DNA of 64,000 nucleotides from Maylandia zebra. Lineage: Eukaryota > Chordata > Actinopteri > Cichliformes > Cichlidae. Position numbers and translations under genes: made by a program. The stretch spans positions 4,262,509-4,326,508 of the forward strand of contig NC_135182.1 in assembly GCF_041146795.1 (NCBI RefSeq), in the 5' to 3' direction. Below, one piece after another: positions 14,101 through 25,900 of this stretch. The notes under the pieces were generated by a model. That model had not been told where the DNA came from. It made no database searches and was given only the letters and a program-made list of their open reading frames with translations. The stretch's first letter is position 1. The number at the start of each line of letters is the position of its first letter.

Positions 14101-17100
14101 AGGGTGGTGTTTGTTTTAAATTGGCTGGAAATGAGAAGAGGTGGGCTATAATATGATTAGTCAGTTATTATATAACAGTCACCCGCCAGAAAGAAAAAAC
14201 TGAAGTCCTGGTATTACACAATGTTTTGGAAGTTAACTTTTAGTCAGTCAGGACCTATTTGTCCTAAAGTGACACAAGTTACCAGAAAATAACTTCATCT
14301 AGCCTTTATGATGTTTTATTCATTTATAAATAAATAAAAAAGGTTTTCTTTCTTTTAAAATGTAGCTATGGGATTCCCATATATTCCCTTTTCAATTATA
14401 GCGGCAGATTACTTCAGCCTGACAGTCCTGTGACTGAAGAGGCTGACCTCACTAGACAAGAATGGCACTGCCTCCAACAGTCGGCTAATTGCTTGGCAGT
14501 TTTGTCATCCCACAAGCTGAGTGTGAACAATTTTATTTAAGCCGCAAAGTAAAGCCTGCATTTTACATTACTCGCTTACAAAATGCAGATGTCTAATGTG
14601 CAGGAGGACACGCAGTACTTAGCCAGCATCCTCATTACCTCCATATTCAGCTTTGTTTCACTTGTTAGAACTTAGTTCTTCTTTCAAACAAACAAACAAG
14701 CAAACAAAATAAGCTTTTGAAAGTGTACTGCTTCTGTGTTTGGTTTCTGTACTAATAGTGACAAAGTGACTCAAGGAAACTGCAAAAGAAGCACCTTGGG
14801 GTTTAAAAAGCCTTTGTTTCTTTACTTAAACAAATTAAGCAATTCCATTCATGTGGTGTGTGCGTGTGCTTGGACAGCAGCAAGTTGAATATCACATACA
14901 TTATTCAACTTTTCATTAAGAGCTGAGCACCTTTGCAAGCATGACGCTTTGAGGAAAACCACTACAGTTCTGGGACACGGAATTAAGAAATGCTCTCAAA
15001 TCAAAAGACCTTGCTCTTGAATAAAGATGGGACTAAACTCACACACACTTTGCAAAGCTGTTTGTCAAGGAGGCATTGGTTTGCTTGCTTTTACAAATAA
15101 GAAAGCATTCAGGTTTTACAAAGGCAGTCTTTAACGCAGGTATACTACACCCACAGTCCTTAGGAAATGTCATGAGTCATGAGCTGATGACTGCACTTCC
15201 TTAAACTAACCAACTGCTCAGTCAGCACCAGCAGCAGGTTCCTGCTTCTCTTGTTTTTCTCCCATCTGCTTTTGCTTTTGTCAAGTTCAGTTTAGCCTGG
15301 CTGCGGATGAGCGAAAGCCATCCGTGTAATAACAGATAATTGCTGAGAAAGGCTCTGCAAACGAGATACACTTGATGATGGGTTGTTCAAAGCTTTGTGT
15401 TTATATGGAAAACAACATACATGTGCCTGTCAGCCTTGATGGACGTCACATTTCCATATCTTGCACTCAGCCACCTTTCACCTCTTTTAAAAAGACCCAC
15501 CTTTGAAAGTGTTCCCGCTGCATTGGTTTCTTCACAAACTGCTGGTAACGTGATCACATAGCCACTTTTATTTTAACTCGCAGTTAAGACCCAGAGCTGC
15601 AATATTCACCTGAACGACAGGTGTGGAATACCGCCACATCAGCACTGACATACGAAGACAATAAGTGAAAACCAGAAGCAAAGACATAAGACCAAGTGTC
15701 ATGTCGGTCTAACTTCTGTACTGATACACAATTGTATGCTCACGTCTTCAACACAACTCAAGTGCAGTAGAACAGTACGCTACGTTATAAAAATAGTGAT
15801 GTGCGTGACCGGCAGAAGCAACACAAAAGCAGCAGCTTATGCCAGAAGATGCAACATCAGTTTTGTTGCACAGCATCATGCGAAAGGGGATGAACAGTGA
15901 GCATAAAAGTATAAACACAACACTCATCCAGGCAGTCATATCCATCTTTAAACACGCATGGATTAAACAAACTCTGCTTTATTACGACTCGACTACTCTC
16001 ACTTCCTGTACAAAATGTGCCAACACCTTTCCAAATTTCGCTTGAACAGCACCAAGTCTTTATCTCTCTGTCAGACAGCTATTTGATAAAGGCGAGTTTA
16101 TGGAGCTTTGAATCAACCTAAGGACCCCCCCAAAGACAGGCTAGAGAATACATGCTCAACCTGATCTGACAAGCAGAGCGAAATAAGATTGTGTATCTGT
16201 GTGTGCTTTGTACTCACACAGCAGTCAGTCCAGTAGATGTGGAGGAAGGGGAAGGTGAGAAGAGCCTTGTTGCCCTCCTTTGGGAGCAACTCCTCTTTAA
16301 ACTGGACAAAATTAGCTTCAAGGAGGATCATTTTTGGTGCACGGCCATAAGTCCTGCACAAAAATGAAAGCAGAGCATCAGTATACAAACACAAGTTTAC
16401 AATGACTACAGTTTATAGCACAAAATGTCATCTTTCTATCGAATGGATTCTTTTGCCATAAACCCAACCTAATAAACTCTAAAATATCCATGAAGACAGA
16501 GCATCATATCTTTAACTGTATCACCAGTAGAATCTGTCTTACTGATGTAATATGTACCTCACACTGTCTTTTCAAATATATCAGGAGGAAACAGAAGCAG
16601 TATCTTAGAAATGGTATTACTACACGCAAGTTTCCATTTTGTCCTCAGAATTGTCGATGTGTTTTCTGTTGGATGAAGATAAATGCTGCTTTGTTAACTT
16701 CCTGTTATAACAAAATGGGAAAATTAGATCAAGGATGTAAAAAGCCGCCCATCTTCACTCAATGTGGTTACCGTCACCACAAACAGATGGATAAACTGAT
16801 TCTGGCCGAAGTCATAACGATAACAAAACCCTGAAGTGTTATATCCACGCAGTGCAGATAACAGCTCAGAAAAGACCATCAGAAGCTCTGCTTGCTATGC
16901 CAGCTCATAATATTTTTAATACACAACAATATTCACTTTGCTTTCAAATGAAACATCATGTCTCAGAGAGAATTACATTATCAGTATTCCAGTCATTAAG
17001 GCAACTCTGGCGATTAATAATAAACCATCCAATATTACTAAGTACACCTCTGAGATCAGGTTAATGTCTAACCTTGTGTTTTTCTGTTGCTACACTTCAT

Positions 17101-20100
17101 GCTCAGCCAAATCAACCAGTTTTTGTCTTTACTGCAGTTTAGCTGCACCTGTAAATGTCATTTATGGTTTGTGATGAACGGACCTCCTACTTCCTCTTTT
17201 AATTCTTTACACCTTTGCTTCCTCTAGAACGTCTCTCATTGTGCTCTGCTCCTGAGGTTTTTCTGTGTGATCAATAAATGTAATACAAATGTATTGTGTT
17301 GTTGGTGAAACACTGACCTGTGAAATTTGAAAGGAAAGAAGAAGAAAAACAAACTCACCTCCTCCACTCCATTGGCTCTCTGGGAAGCTGTTGAGCCAAT
17401 GAGGTATAAAGAGAAGTAAACAAGGCCTGATCTCCAGCACCTGAGACAAAAACAGGAAGACAAGGTGGGTTAAAAATTAGGTCATCGCAAAAAAAAAAAA
17501 ATGCAATAGTTCAAGGGGTGGTAATGGAATATTGTTGTTAAAAAAAAATTTTTTTCTCATGTCTTCTTGACAATAACAGTTTCCCCGACCAGCATAAAAG
17601 GATGTCACACCTGAGTTAAAACAGAGCGAGCAGAGGCCTTATCCAGGTAACTTCAGGGTTAACCTTTCATTTTCTGTTCTACGAAGATGATTCACTTCTT
17701 ATTAGGGTAAATGGCCAAGGTAACCTATGATGTGACCCAACCTGTTCCAGATTAGAGATCAACAAGTATGAAATCAACCAACCTTCTCCGCAGAAAATAG
17801 CGTCACTATTCCTGGATGCTCCCTGGGTGGGAACAGTACAAGGGTGTAATATCTTTATGTTTCCCTGATTAGAATCAATAATCAATAATATAGATGTTTA
17901 GATGCTTTATTCTTTGATTCTTGTTTTCTGTTGGCAGCAAACAATTTTACAATAATCAGTGTACAACAAGCATTAATATCTGATCCTAAAACAGGACACC
18001 TACACTGTGCTTGCCGCCCGTATCAAATGTGCTTGTATAAAGTCTGAATTCTGTCTCTGTGTTTAACCTTTACTCTCAAACCCTTAAACAGCACAGACTC
18101 TGCATCTGAGAATAAAAACTAAATGCAGTTACTAGAACACGGAACACACATCAAGAACACCTGCTCAATAAATCAACTTAATTTCACTTTGATCTCCGAC
18201 AAACTGAAGTGATTTCCACGTCTCCTTTATCAGCCTGTAATCTTTAATGTTTAAACTGGTCCAGTTTAAAGTTTCAGCGCTCTAATATGCAGCCACCAAC
18301 AGCAGCGCTGAGAGCGCGCTTAAGGATAAACTTATTAACTGGAACTAAAATCTGGATTTCATCTTTTCTTCCTTTTTTACAACAGTCTTGCATTTTACTG
18401 TTATATTTCTGTTCTGAACAACTTGATAACATTTCTGTTGTACCTGTCATAGGGATCATTCTGGGTGGTAGAAAAGTCACATGATTCATCAAACACCTCC
18501 TTGTCAGATGCTGCCAACGCCACTTTGATGTGAACACACAACATTGACCGAAAAAAATAAGAATTGGGAACAAAATGCAAAGTGAATTCTTTTTTGTATG
18601 AAAATATCAGAAATGGAGTAAACAATCACTGCACAATGTGACAAATGGTTTTTAACTCTAAACACCTTCAGAATCTGCAATAAAACCTCACCAGATGCAA
18701 AGACAGTCAAGCTGTGATGACACTTTAATTTAGGGAAAATGTTGTCAAAGTTTTCGTCGGGCTAGTCTGGCAGCATCAACCTCCTGCACTGCACTCTTCT
18801 TCTATATCTGCTGCCTCCTGTTTAACAGCCCTCTGGGTCTAAATGATGTCAAGGTTTCCAGAATAAAGCCTCCTCTGCTTCCACAACATCATTCTTGGGA
18901 TTTCTACTTCTTTTTTTATGTTTAAAGCTGTCCAGGAGGCAACTGTACACAGCTCCAGACTAGACTATTAAACTACACAATATTAGGAGCACAAATAGAT
19001 TTTTTTAAACCCCTACTTCTCTCTTTTCTGCACAGCAAACGCATGCTTCCAAAAAGCAATAGAAATACCCTTGTATTGTAACTGATTGCTATGTCCTAGC
19101 ACAAGTGCTACTGTTGTGACAGAGATTTCTAGCCATCTACAGCTTATCATTAAACAAAAAGTAAAAGAAAAAAGAATTCATTACAAAGCACATTCACTTT
19201 TATTCTAAAGACAGAGCTACTCAAGCTAAGATATTTACACAACCAAAGTTTAACACTGTCAATCCTTTCTTTCATCACGGTGTCATCTGTAAATACAGTC
19301 TGGACTAGCCTTCACAGTCGCAGTCATTATATTCCCACACATGGCTCAACATCCGTAAAAGATTCAACTGACAGAAAGCAGAAAAAACTACAGATCAATC
19401 ACTGGTAGTAAAGAAAGCACATACCTAAAGCCAGGGATTTGAGTTAAACAGTCTATTTTTCTATGCAGTGCCAGTTGCTATAATAGAGCACATGATCAGC
19501 AATGCAAAAATAAAAGTGCAAAAACACGCATGCATCAGCACCTGTTATCACAGTGCACTGCCCTACACAGAGCCAGAATCAGCCATTGCTATTGGAAAAA
19601 CAAACATCTGATTTCTTTTGCTACATGACTCGTTGTTCACGCCCCACCTGCGATTACAAAAAATAAATAAATAAATAAAAGAGTCCCTCTCACTCCTGCT
19701 GATACTGCTTTGATACAGACCAGGGTAGAAAACTACAAAAAGAGTTGTGACTGTGACTATGACATAATGGTTCAGACATGCAGCTTTTAATTTAAGGCTC
19801 CTCTTCCATATGCCTCCTACACTCCGTGAATCCACTTTTACCAGCGCGGACTGGTAGAGTCACCACTCCTGCAGAACAATGGTGTCCAATTTTAGAAATT
19901 ATCAAGCTGTCATTCAAGGTAGATGTGTGGGTTTTGATGAACAGTGACTAGCACTTGTTTAAAGCTACACTGCAAACAGGCCACAGCCAGTGAACCAGTG
20001 TGAAACCATGTTTTCTTTGAATACACTTGAAAAGTAAAAGGAAACCACATGGTTTATGAAACAAAATGTAACCAAATATCCCAAAAGGTCAGCACTTCAA

Positions 20101-22187
20101 CCTCAACGTCAGGTCAATTTGACTCTTTTGTGGCAGTCCTCGATGTCGCCAGCAGTTGTCCATCAGACTAGAGATGGGGATAATAGTTACTGCTTTTTCT
20201 GCGGGGTGTGAACAGGAGGACCAGTCTAACCACCACTGGCAGCAGGTGGAGAACTGGTTCATGTACCACCATACCCTCCACATTCTGACCACACCAGAAC
20301 ATGCATGTGGATCTTGTTCACCCTAACAGTGCCACAAATATCAGTCAATTCTGCCGTTTCCTTTGCATCAGTGCCTAATACACTGAGTGAGGTACATTTG
20401 CAAAAGCACTCCTTAAATCGCTTTTAAACACACTATTTAAACTTCACTTTTCCACATCCAGCGTTAATATTTTTTTTCTTTTAGATCTTTTCCTAAGCTT
20501 TATCAAACAGTTTCAGTCATTAAAACTAACTAAAAAGGTTTTGTTGCCTCTGCCCAAATAAAACCAAAATAAATACCAAGTGAAAAACAAAATTCAAAGC
20601 ACTGAGGACACAAAGAGGTTAACCTAACTATTGTATCAAATACTAAAATCTGTACGACTTCAATAATGTGCCTGTACCGTCATCACAGTGACAAAATGTG
20701 AACTGGTCATTCTAACAGTTCATGTCTTCCTGTATACTCTGTAATTTGGTCAATTTAGCACAAACAATTCAGATTTGTTGTTCTAATCTGAAAGCGCCAT
20801 ATTTAACTGTTGAAGTTCAGCATTTTATCACCCACACTGGGATACTGCAGTTGTTTGTGTTAGCTCAACAGTTCTTGATATACCCAGTGCAATGCAAACA
20901 ATAATGAACTTTGGATGTTCACAAAAGCTGCTATTGAAGCTGCAAAGCAAACTGATGATCCTTGCATTGGGTTAGCTGCTCTCACACACTTGGCACATTG
21001 CTGCTCATCTACTACATAGACATACTCTGATGTATCCCTCCTCATCGCTAAATGTTGCTGAGCGAATCAATGTTTCATCATATGTTAATTCTGCTATCAT
21101 CAAGAACACAACCACACACTATTTGAGTGGCATAAGCTCTGTGTAAATCAATGATCACACGGCCAGAGTAAACCAGAGTGTAACCCGAGGTCTCCACTTA
21201 TGCACAATTACAATCACACACACGACACACAAACTGCGTTTTCAGTATCCAACTTGAGACAGTAAGTAATTTACACAGAAACCCTGACAATAAATCCTGC
21301 AACAGTAGGGTGTCATTTTCATTTCATATTACATTTACTGTTAAGAGCATTACAATCTCTAAGGCCTTAACTTCATATTTTATATCTGTAAAAGGACCTA
21401 TTACTACAGAATGCAACCGTCTAGTGTAGGACACACGATAACCCGTATGGAACGACAAGGGACCCCTATATCCACACTCTGAGATCTACCTGCGATTTCG
21501 CTTGTGAACCCCAATGTCTGAACGTCAAAGTGTGCCACCAATGATTTTCATTCATAGTCCCATTTCCTAGAGCCTCTATCTACTCTTATACTTGCGAAAC
21601 ATACATACTGCGAAATCAGATGAAGCTGGCACCCACCACCATTGTCGCTCCCTAAAATAATAACCCCACCAATGAAGCTTCTACCACACTCCACGGGATT
21701 TATGAATGGCAAACCGAGCCCAGCTCTCACTCTTCACTGTGGCAGCTACTTTTCGAGGTCCCGACAGGGAAAACTGTGGCTGTATAGCAAGGAACAATAT
21801 GATACCCCACTAAAACTGCAGCACCTGTCCGTGACGTTCTATCGTTAGCTGGGCCTGTTAATCAGTGCAGCTAGCTAAGAGACCGTCTTTCCTGAGAACA
21901 TTTAACACGAACACGGCGCAGTATGCACGTCTAAAAATATTACAGCCTAACAGTTTGGAAATAAGCCATCCCCAATTGCTATACACATAAGCAGCGACTA
22001 CAAATTGGTTATTGTAAGGGGGACAGCTAGCTTAGCCAAAATAAGCTAATGAATGCAGCTAGCAGGGCTAGCTGTCAAGACCATAAAAAATAAAAGAGTG
22101 AACGTCTCCGTTTAACAAACACTCACATGTTACAATCGGCTTGTTTTCCATGGTATAGATGATTGGCTTTTCCTCTTGACCCGCCAT
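2153..22187 (-). CDS. trappc10: TRAPPC10, TRAPPII complex subunit 10 (23 coding exons)
   Basis: Subunit of the TRAPPII complex at the Golgi and endosomes, which tethers vesicles and activates Rab GTPases. Joined coding exons in transcript order: 22127-22187, 17359-17440, 16218-16353, 12545-12744, 11591-11786, 11358-11469, 10971-11218, 10714-10860, 9160-9274, 8776-8852, 8480-8571, 7835-7975, 7309-7418, 6665-7197, 6435-6576, 5941-6099, 5393-5622, 4848-4948, 4591-4714, 4079-4243, 3668-3848, 3001-3195, 2153-2400. They total 3,795 nt, in frame, giving about 1,264 residues; the human protein is about 1,259 (recalled). Recognisable stretches include YTMENKPIVTC at the N-terminus, FVQFKEELLPKEGNKALL, KKKNKTNILPRSSIVDKIR, PIDMEKRDSIQRGEASLLD, GPNSEDLNRTVDLLAGLG, and the C-terminal QVLVLPATDDHIMEV. 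The start is the first ATG, before KPIIYTMENKP. All introns are GT-AG except one GC-AG intron (4715-4847). Identity is very secure; single exon edges were set by eye. Confidence 0.96.
4715..4847 (-). other. GC-AG intron of trappc10
   Basis: The upstream exon ends AACAG and the intron begins GCAAGT; the next exon starts GAAGTAC after CCACAG. Only this junction preserves the SAGNRKYIQV reading. The nearby GTAACA alternative would shift the frame. The flanking bases fit the AG|GCAAGT consensus of the minor GC-AG class, which U2 snRNP recognises. Confidence 0.8.
8048..8085. repeat. (ATC/ATT)n trinucleotide repeat
   Basis: Runs of CAT and TAT units in trappc10 intron 11 (between the exons at 8480-8571 and 7835-7975). 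Confidence 0.75.
9505..10473. mobile_element. Non-autonomous hAT-type transposon in a trappc10 intron
   Basis: Inverted termini TAGGGCTGCCAC (9506-9517) and GTGGCAGCCCTA (10458-10469) enclose about 950 bp. Just inside each end are palindromic GTCGAC-centred sequences (ATTAGTCGACTA type), typical of the TAGGGCTG hAT families common in fish. The octamer GCCTCCTA stands at 9497-9504 and again at 10474-10481, the right length for a hAT target duplication, although at the right end four extra bases (CCTC) plus an A lie between the inverted repeat and the octamer. No transposase reading frame is visible. Confidence 0.8.
12745..16217 (-). other. trappc10 intron 3
   Basis: A 3.5-kb intron. Apart from the Tc1 remnant near 12905-13670 nothing could be assigned in it; the open frames within it show no recognisable similarity and no coding-like composition. 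Confidence 0.7.
12905..13670 (+). mobile_element. Decayed Tc1/mariner element in trappc10 intron 3
   Basis: The sequence follows a familiar fish Tc1-like family from its 5' part (GCCAATCACATGGCAGCAAC) through the transposase segment encoding PQSPDLNPIEHLWD near 13520-13560 to the 3' GGTGTACCT tail near 13650. Large internal deletions and frame breaks leave no intact transposase. Confidence 0.75.
17441..22126 (-). other. trappc10 intron 1
   Basis: A 4.7-kb intron between the first coding exon, which encodes the first 20 residues, and exon 2. I see simple AAAT repeats near 19663-19678 and no recognisable exon or RNA gene. Open frames in it are short and unsupported. Confidence 0.7.
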
Positions 22188-22791
22188 ATGTGTTAGCGAT
22201 AGCACTCCATGAAAATGACATACAAACAGTGCTTTATTATTAGTAAGTGCTTATGTATGCAGTTGTGTTGAATCGATGGGGCCTGTGTCCCCACTGCGCT
22301 TCCGGGAAGTACGTAAGCCGTGCGTAATTAAAGGGCCAGCAGGCGCTTTTCGCATGGGGGATATAAATGACAGGTTTGTCAGGAAGCCAGCATTTTTCTG
22401 TGGTGTGCTGTGCACCAATTTAAAGATGTGCGTGTGTTCTAAAATTATGAGGATGAGGATTGGAAAACTCCGTTGCGGTTTCTGGTCCTCTTCTTTGTTT
22501 TTCATTCGGGCGTAGTTTAGAGCAAGGATCTCACCACGCTACACTACAGCTGCACGTTGATAGATGGTGTTAACAGACGCAATTTAGTCATAGGGACAAT
22601 ACATTAAAGGGATGCAAGAAAACGTCTGTAATTGCTGGTTAAATGTTTTATTTAAAATATTGGAATCTGCTGTCAGTAACCAATACATATTAAAAGAATC
22701 AAAGTGAACACAACGTTTACAACATGTCATGTATATTGCAAATTAATGAATTAAAAAGAAACAAACAAAGAAACCAAACTAATAAGACTAT

Positions 22792-22797
22792 TTTATT
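22792..22797 (-). terminator. Polyadenylation signal of cnga4
   Basis: AATAAA on the minus strand about 165 bases after the cnga4 stop codon, in an otherwise AT-rich stretch. This would give a short 3' UTR that ends about 600 bases before the trappc10 start codon. Confidence 0.6.
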
Positions 22798-22962
22798 GAA
22801 AACTGTATAAATATACTAAAGGGAGAGGGGAGGGGTTAATACATTGATTTTCTTGACGATGACTTAGAAGGGAGGAATGCAATGCTGCCATCTAGGGGAA
22901 CAAATATCCACTGCAGCGTTTCCTGAAAACGCATATGGGAAAAACACAGTTCACATTTCTTT

Positions 22963-25900
22963 TCATTTTTTCTTAGTTTTTCGTTCATTTCTTCTACCTT
23001 TCAGCTTTCTTTCCCTTATCCTTTTCCTCCTTTTCCCTTCCTCAGATTCTCTCTTTCCACTTTTCGCTTCTTTCCCATTTTCAGGTTCAATCTCAGCTCC
23101 ATCTCCTTTCCCAGGTCTGTCATCTCCTTGGATCTTCTCTCCATCATCTTCACTTTTATCTCCTTGATTATCTGGGTTTTTTGGCCTACATTTATCTCCC
23201 TCTACCACCTTTTCAGCATCTTCCTTTGTACTTTTAGTGCTCTCACCATCTCCCTCTTTGGTGACATCATTACTATCATCTCCAAGTCCCTGTTTTTCCC
23301 CCTTCATATATGAGCCTTCTTCTTCCTCCTCCTCTCCCTCTGCCTCCTCTCGCTCCCATTCAGCCTCCCTACCCACACCTTGCCCTCTTCCCAATGTTCT
23401 GTCTCTCTCTCCATCATCTTCTGACAGCTGAGTCTCCAGTTCTGAAACTTCCAGCTCCAGCTGCGCCACCCTGGCCTGCATTTTGCGATTGCTCGATTCC
23501 AATTCCATCATTAGTCGAGCTAATTTAGTTTGCAGAACCTCCAAGTTGCTCTCTAGTCTTTGTATCTTGGTTTCCACTTTCTCTCCCTCCCCTTCCTCTT
23601 TCTCCCCACTCTCCTCCAACATGCCCATTTTAGTGAGGATCTGTCGGCCTTTCTCCTCCAGGTGACGTTTGGCTGCAGGGAACTCCGATAATACATCTGT
23701 CAGGTCTTCTTTGGACAAGCTGAAGAGATCAGAGTACCCATTGCTTCGGATGTTGGCAGTCCTGCGGTTGCCTGACTTGTTACCTGTAATAAAAGAGAAT
23801 AGTATTTCTGTAAAAACCTGACAAACCTAAAAATTTTAAGGATGTTACCAACATTTGTTGGTTTATTCAAGACTTTTAAAACCAGCCAATCATTCTTGTT
23901 TTGGTCTTAAATTAATTGAATATACACTATACACTATATACACTATATTGCAATCCATGCAAATCATTGAATTCAGATGTATAATATCAAACACTTAGGC
24001 ATGCAGAATGCGTCTACAAACATTTGTGAAAGAATTTGTTGCTCTCAGCAGCTCAGTGAATTCCAGCATGGGCCCGTGATAGGATACCACCAGTGCAACA
24101 AGTCCAGTTCTGAAATTTCCTCAATGCAATGTAGATGTAGATGCAATGTGGAATGGGGTTCTATGGCCGAGCTGCTGCATCCAAACCATACATCACCAAG
24201 CACAGTATAAAGTCTTGGATGCAGTGGGGTAAAACATGCACCACTAGATCCCAGAGCAGTGAAGATGTGTTCTATAAAGTGGCGTATTATGCTTTTCCAT
24301 CTGTTTTCGGGAATGTTGCCAGGGGAACAGTACTTGTCTGAGTGCACTGTTCCAAGTGTAAAGTTTAGTGGAGTGGGGATTGTGGTGTTGAGTTGTTTTT
24401 CAGGAGTTGGACTCAGCCCCTTAGCTCGCGTGAAAGAAACTCTTAATGCTTCAGCATACAAAAATATTTTGCAGCAATTTCATGCTCCCAACTCTGTGGG
24501 AATATTTTGGGGATGGGTCCTTCCTGTTCCTACGTGACTGGACACCAGCCCTCAAAGCAAATTCCAATTGATTGCAGTTAAAAAACAGCCACCTGATATA
24601 CAGGTGGCTGTTTTTTAACTGCCATCAGTGTGTAGTAGTATGTCAAGGAAACAAATAAAGAAAAATAGTAAAAGAAAGTAGTAATAATCATCCATAATAT
24701 TTTGAATGTGAAAAAAAGAAAAATCCAACTGACAGCTTCAACTAAACCAATAGAGTAGGAATTATAGAGGCTCCCAAAAATACCTTTGGACTTACCAAAA
24801 AAGTTTAAACTGTAAATAAAAAACTGAATATAATAATTTGTAAATCTTATAAACCAATATTCTATTAACAATAGCGTTTCAAAATAATGTTAGCATAAAA
24901 TTGTGGACCCTTTGAAAATCTTATCATCTATATCTGGTCTCCTCAGTTCCTAGATGTTTATAGACTGTTGTTAACAGAAGAGGGATGTTACAGAGAGTCA
25001 AACACGGCCCTGTCCCAACTTTATAGATGTATTGCTGCTATCACATTCAAAATGAGCTAAAGTCTTTCTTAAAATGTTGCATTTTCTCAGGTTAAACAGG
25101 ATACATTCTCTATATTCTATTCAATATGCAATATGGGGTTGTGAGATTTACATTAAATTTTACACCATGTCCCAACTTTTTTGAACCTGTGGTTGTATGT
25201 ATGTTATGGTGTTGTGGACATTTCTAGAGATTTTTTGCAAATCTGTAAAAACTGTAATTCAGCACAACCACTTGAAAGTAAACTTGTTTGCTTTCTTCAT
25301 ACACCAACATTCCCGATTCCAATTATACACTTTTAGATGCCTTCAGAAGCAATTTTCTTTCATCTGAGTCATCTTCTTGTGAAAACTGTGAACAGAATTA
25401 TAGGCTCCACCTTGAATTTCAGCTGTACTACAATTAAAAAACTCTTAGTATAATTTGTATTTTAGTCGTAATTCTTCACTTTAAATGTGCAGAAATCACG
25501 TTCCCTCCTTTTATAGAGAATACTTGTCTATTTCAAGCATCTCTAATAGTCTGGAAGAATACTTTTACCATTGTTGAGACTCTCGGTTTTATTTTTTAGA
25601 CAACTGAAGAAAAAGAGCTGGCCTGCTTCTTGTCCATGTGTCTCTTCACCAGCTAAACAAATTCACTTGTAAGAGCATGCCCAAATCACTTAACATACCT
25701 TTGATGTTAAGGATACTAATTTCCCCAAAGAAATTCCCATCACTCAGCACAGCAAATTCTGTAACCCCATCATCTGCCACAACTGCCAATTTTCCTTCTT
25801 TGATGATGTACATTTCATGGCCCACATCTCCTTTCCTGCAGACGTACTCTCCTGGACTGAACACCTACAAGATGAAAAGATAAAGAGCAGGTGACACTTC

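Noticed and set aside
20090..20420. Possible transposon in trappc10 intron 1 (CCTAATACACTGAGTGAGG near 20370)
   Set aside because: The similarity to Tc1 ends is too short, and no matching second end was found.
22877..23665. Ser/Pro/Leu-rich plus-strand open frames opposite the cnga4 tail
   Set aside because: They are shadows of the Glu/Lys-rich codons of the last cnga4 exon on the other strand.
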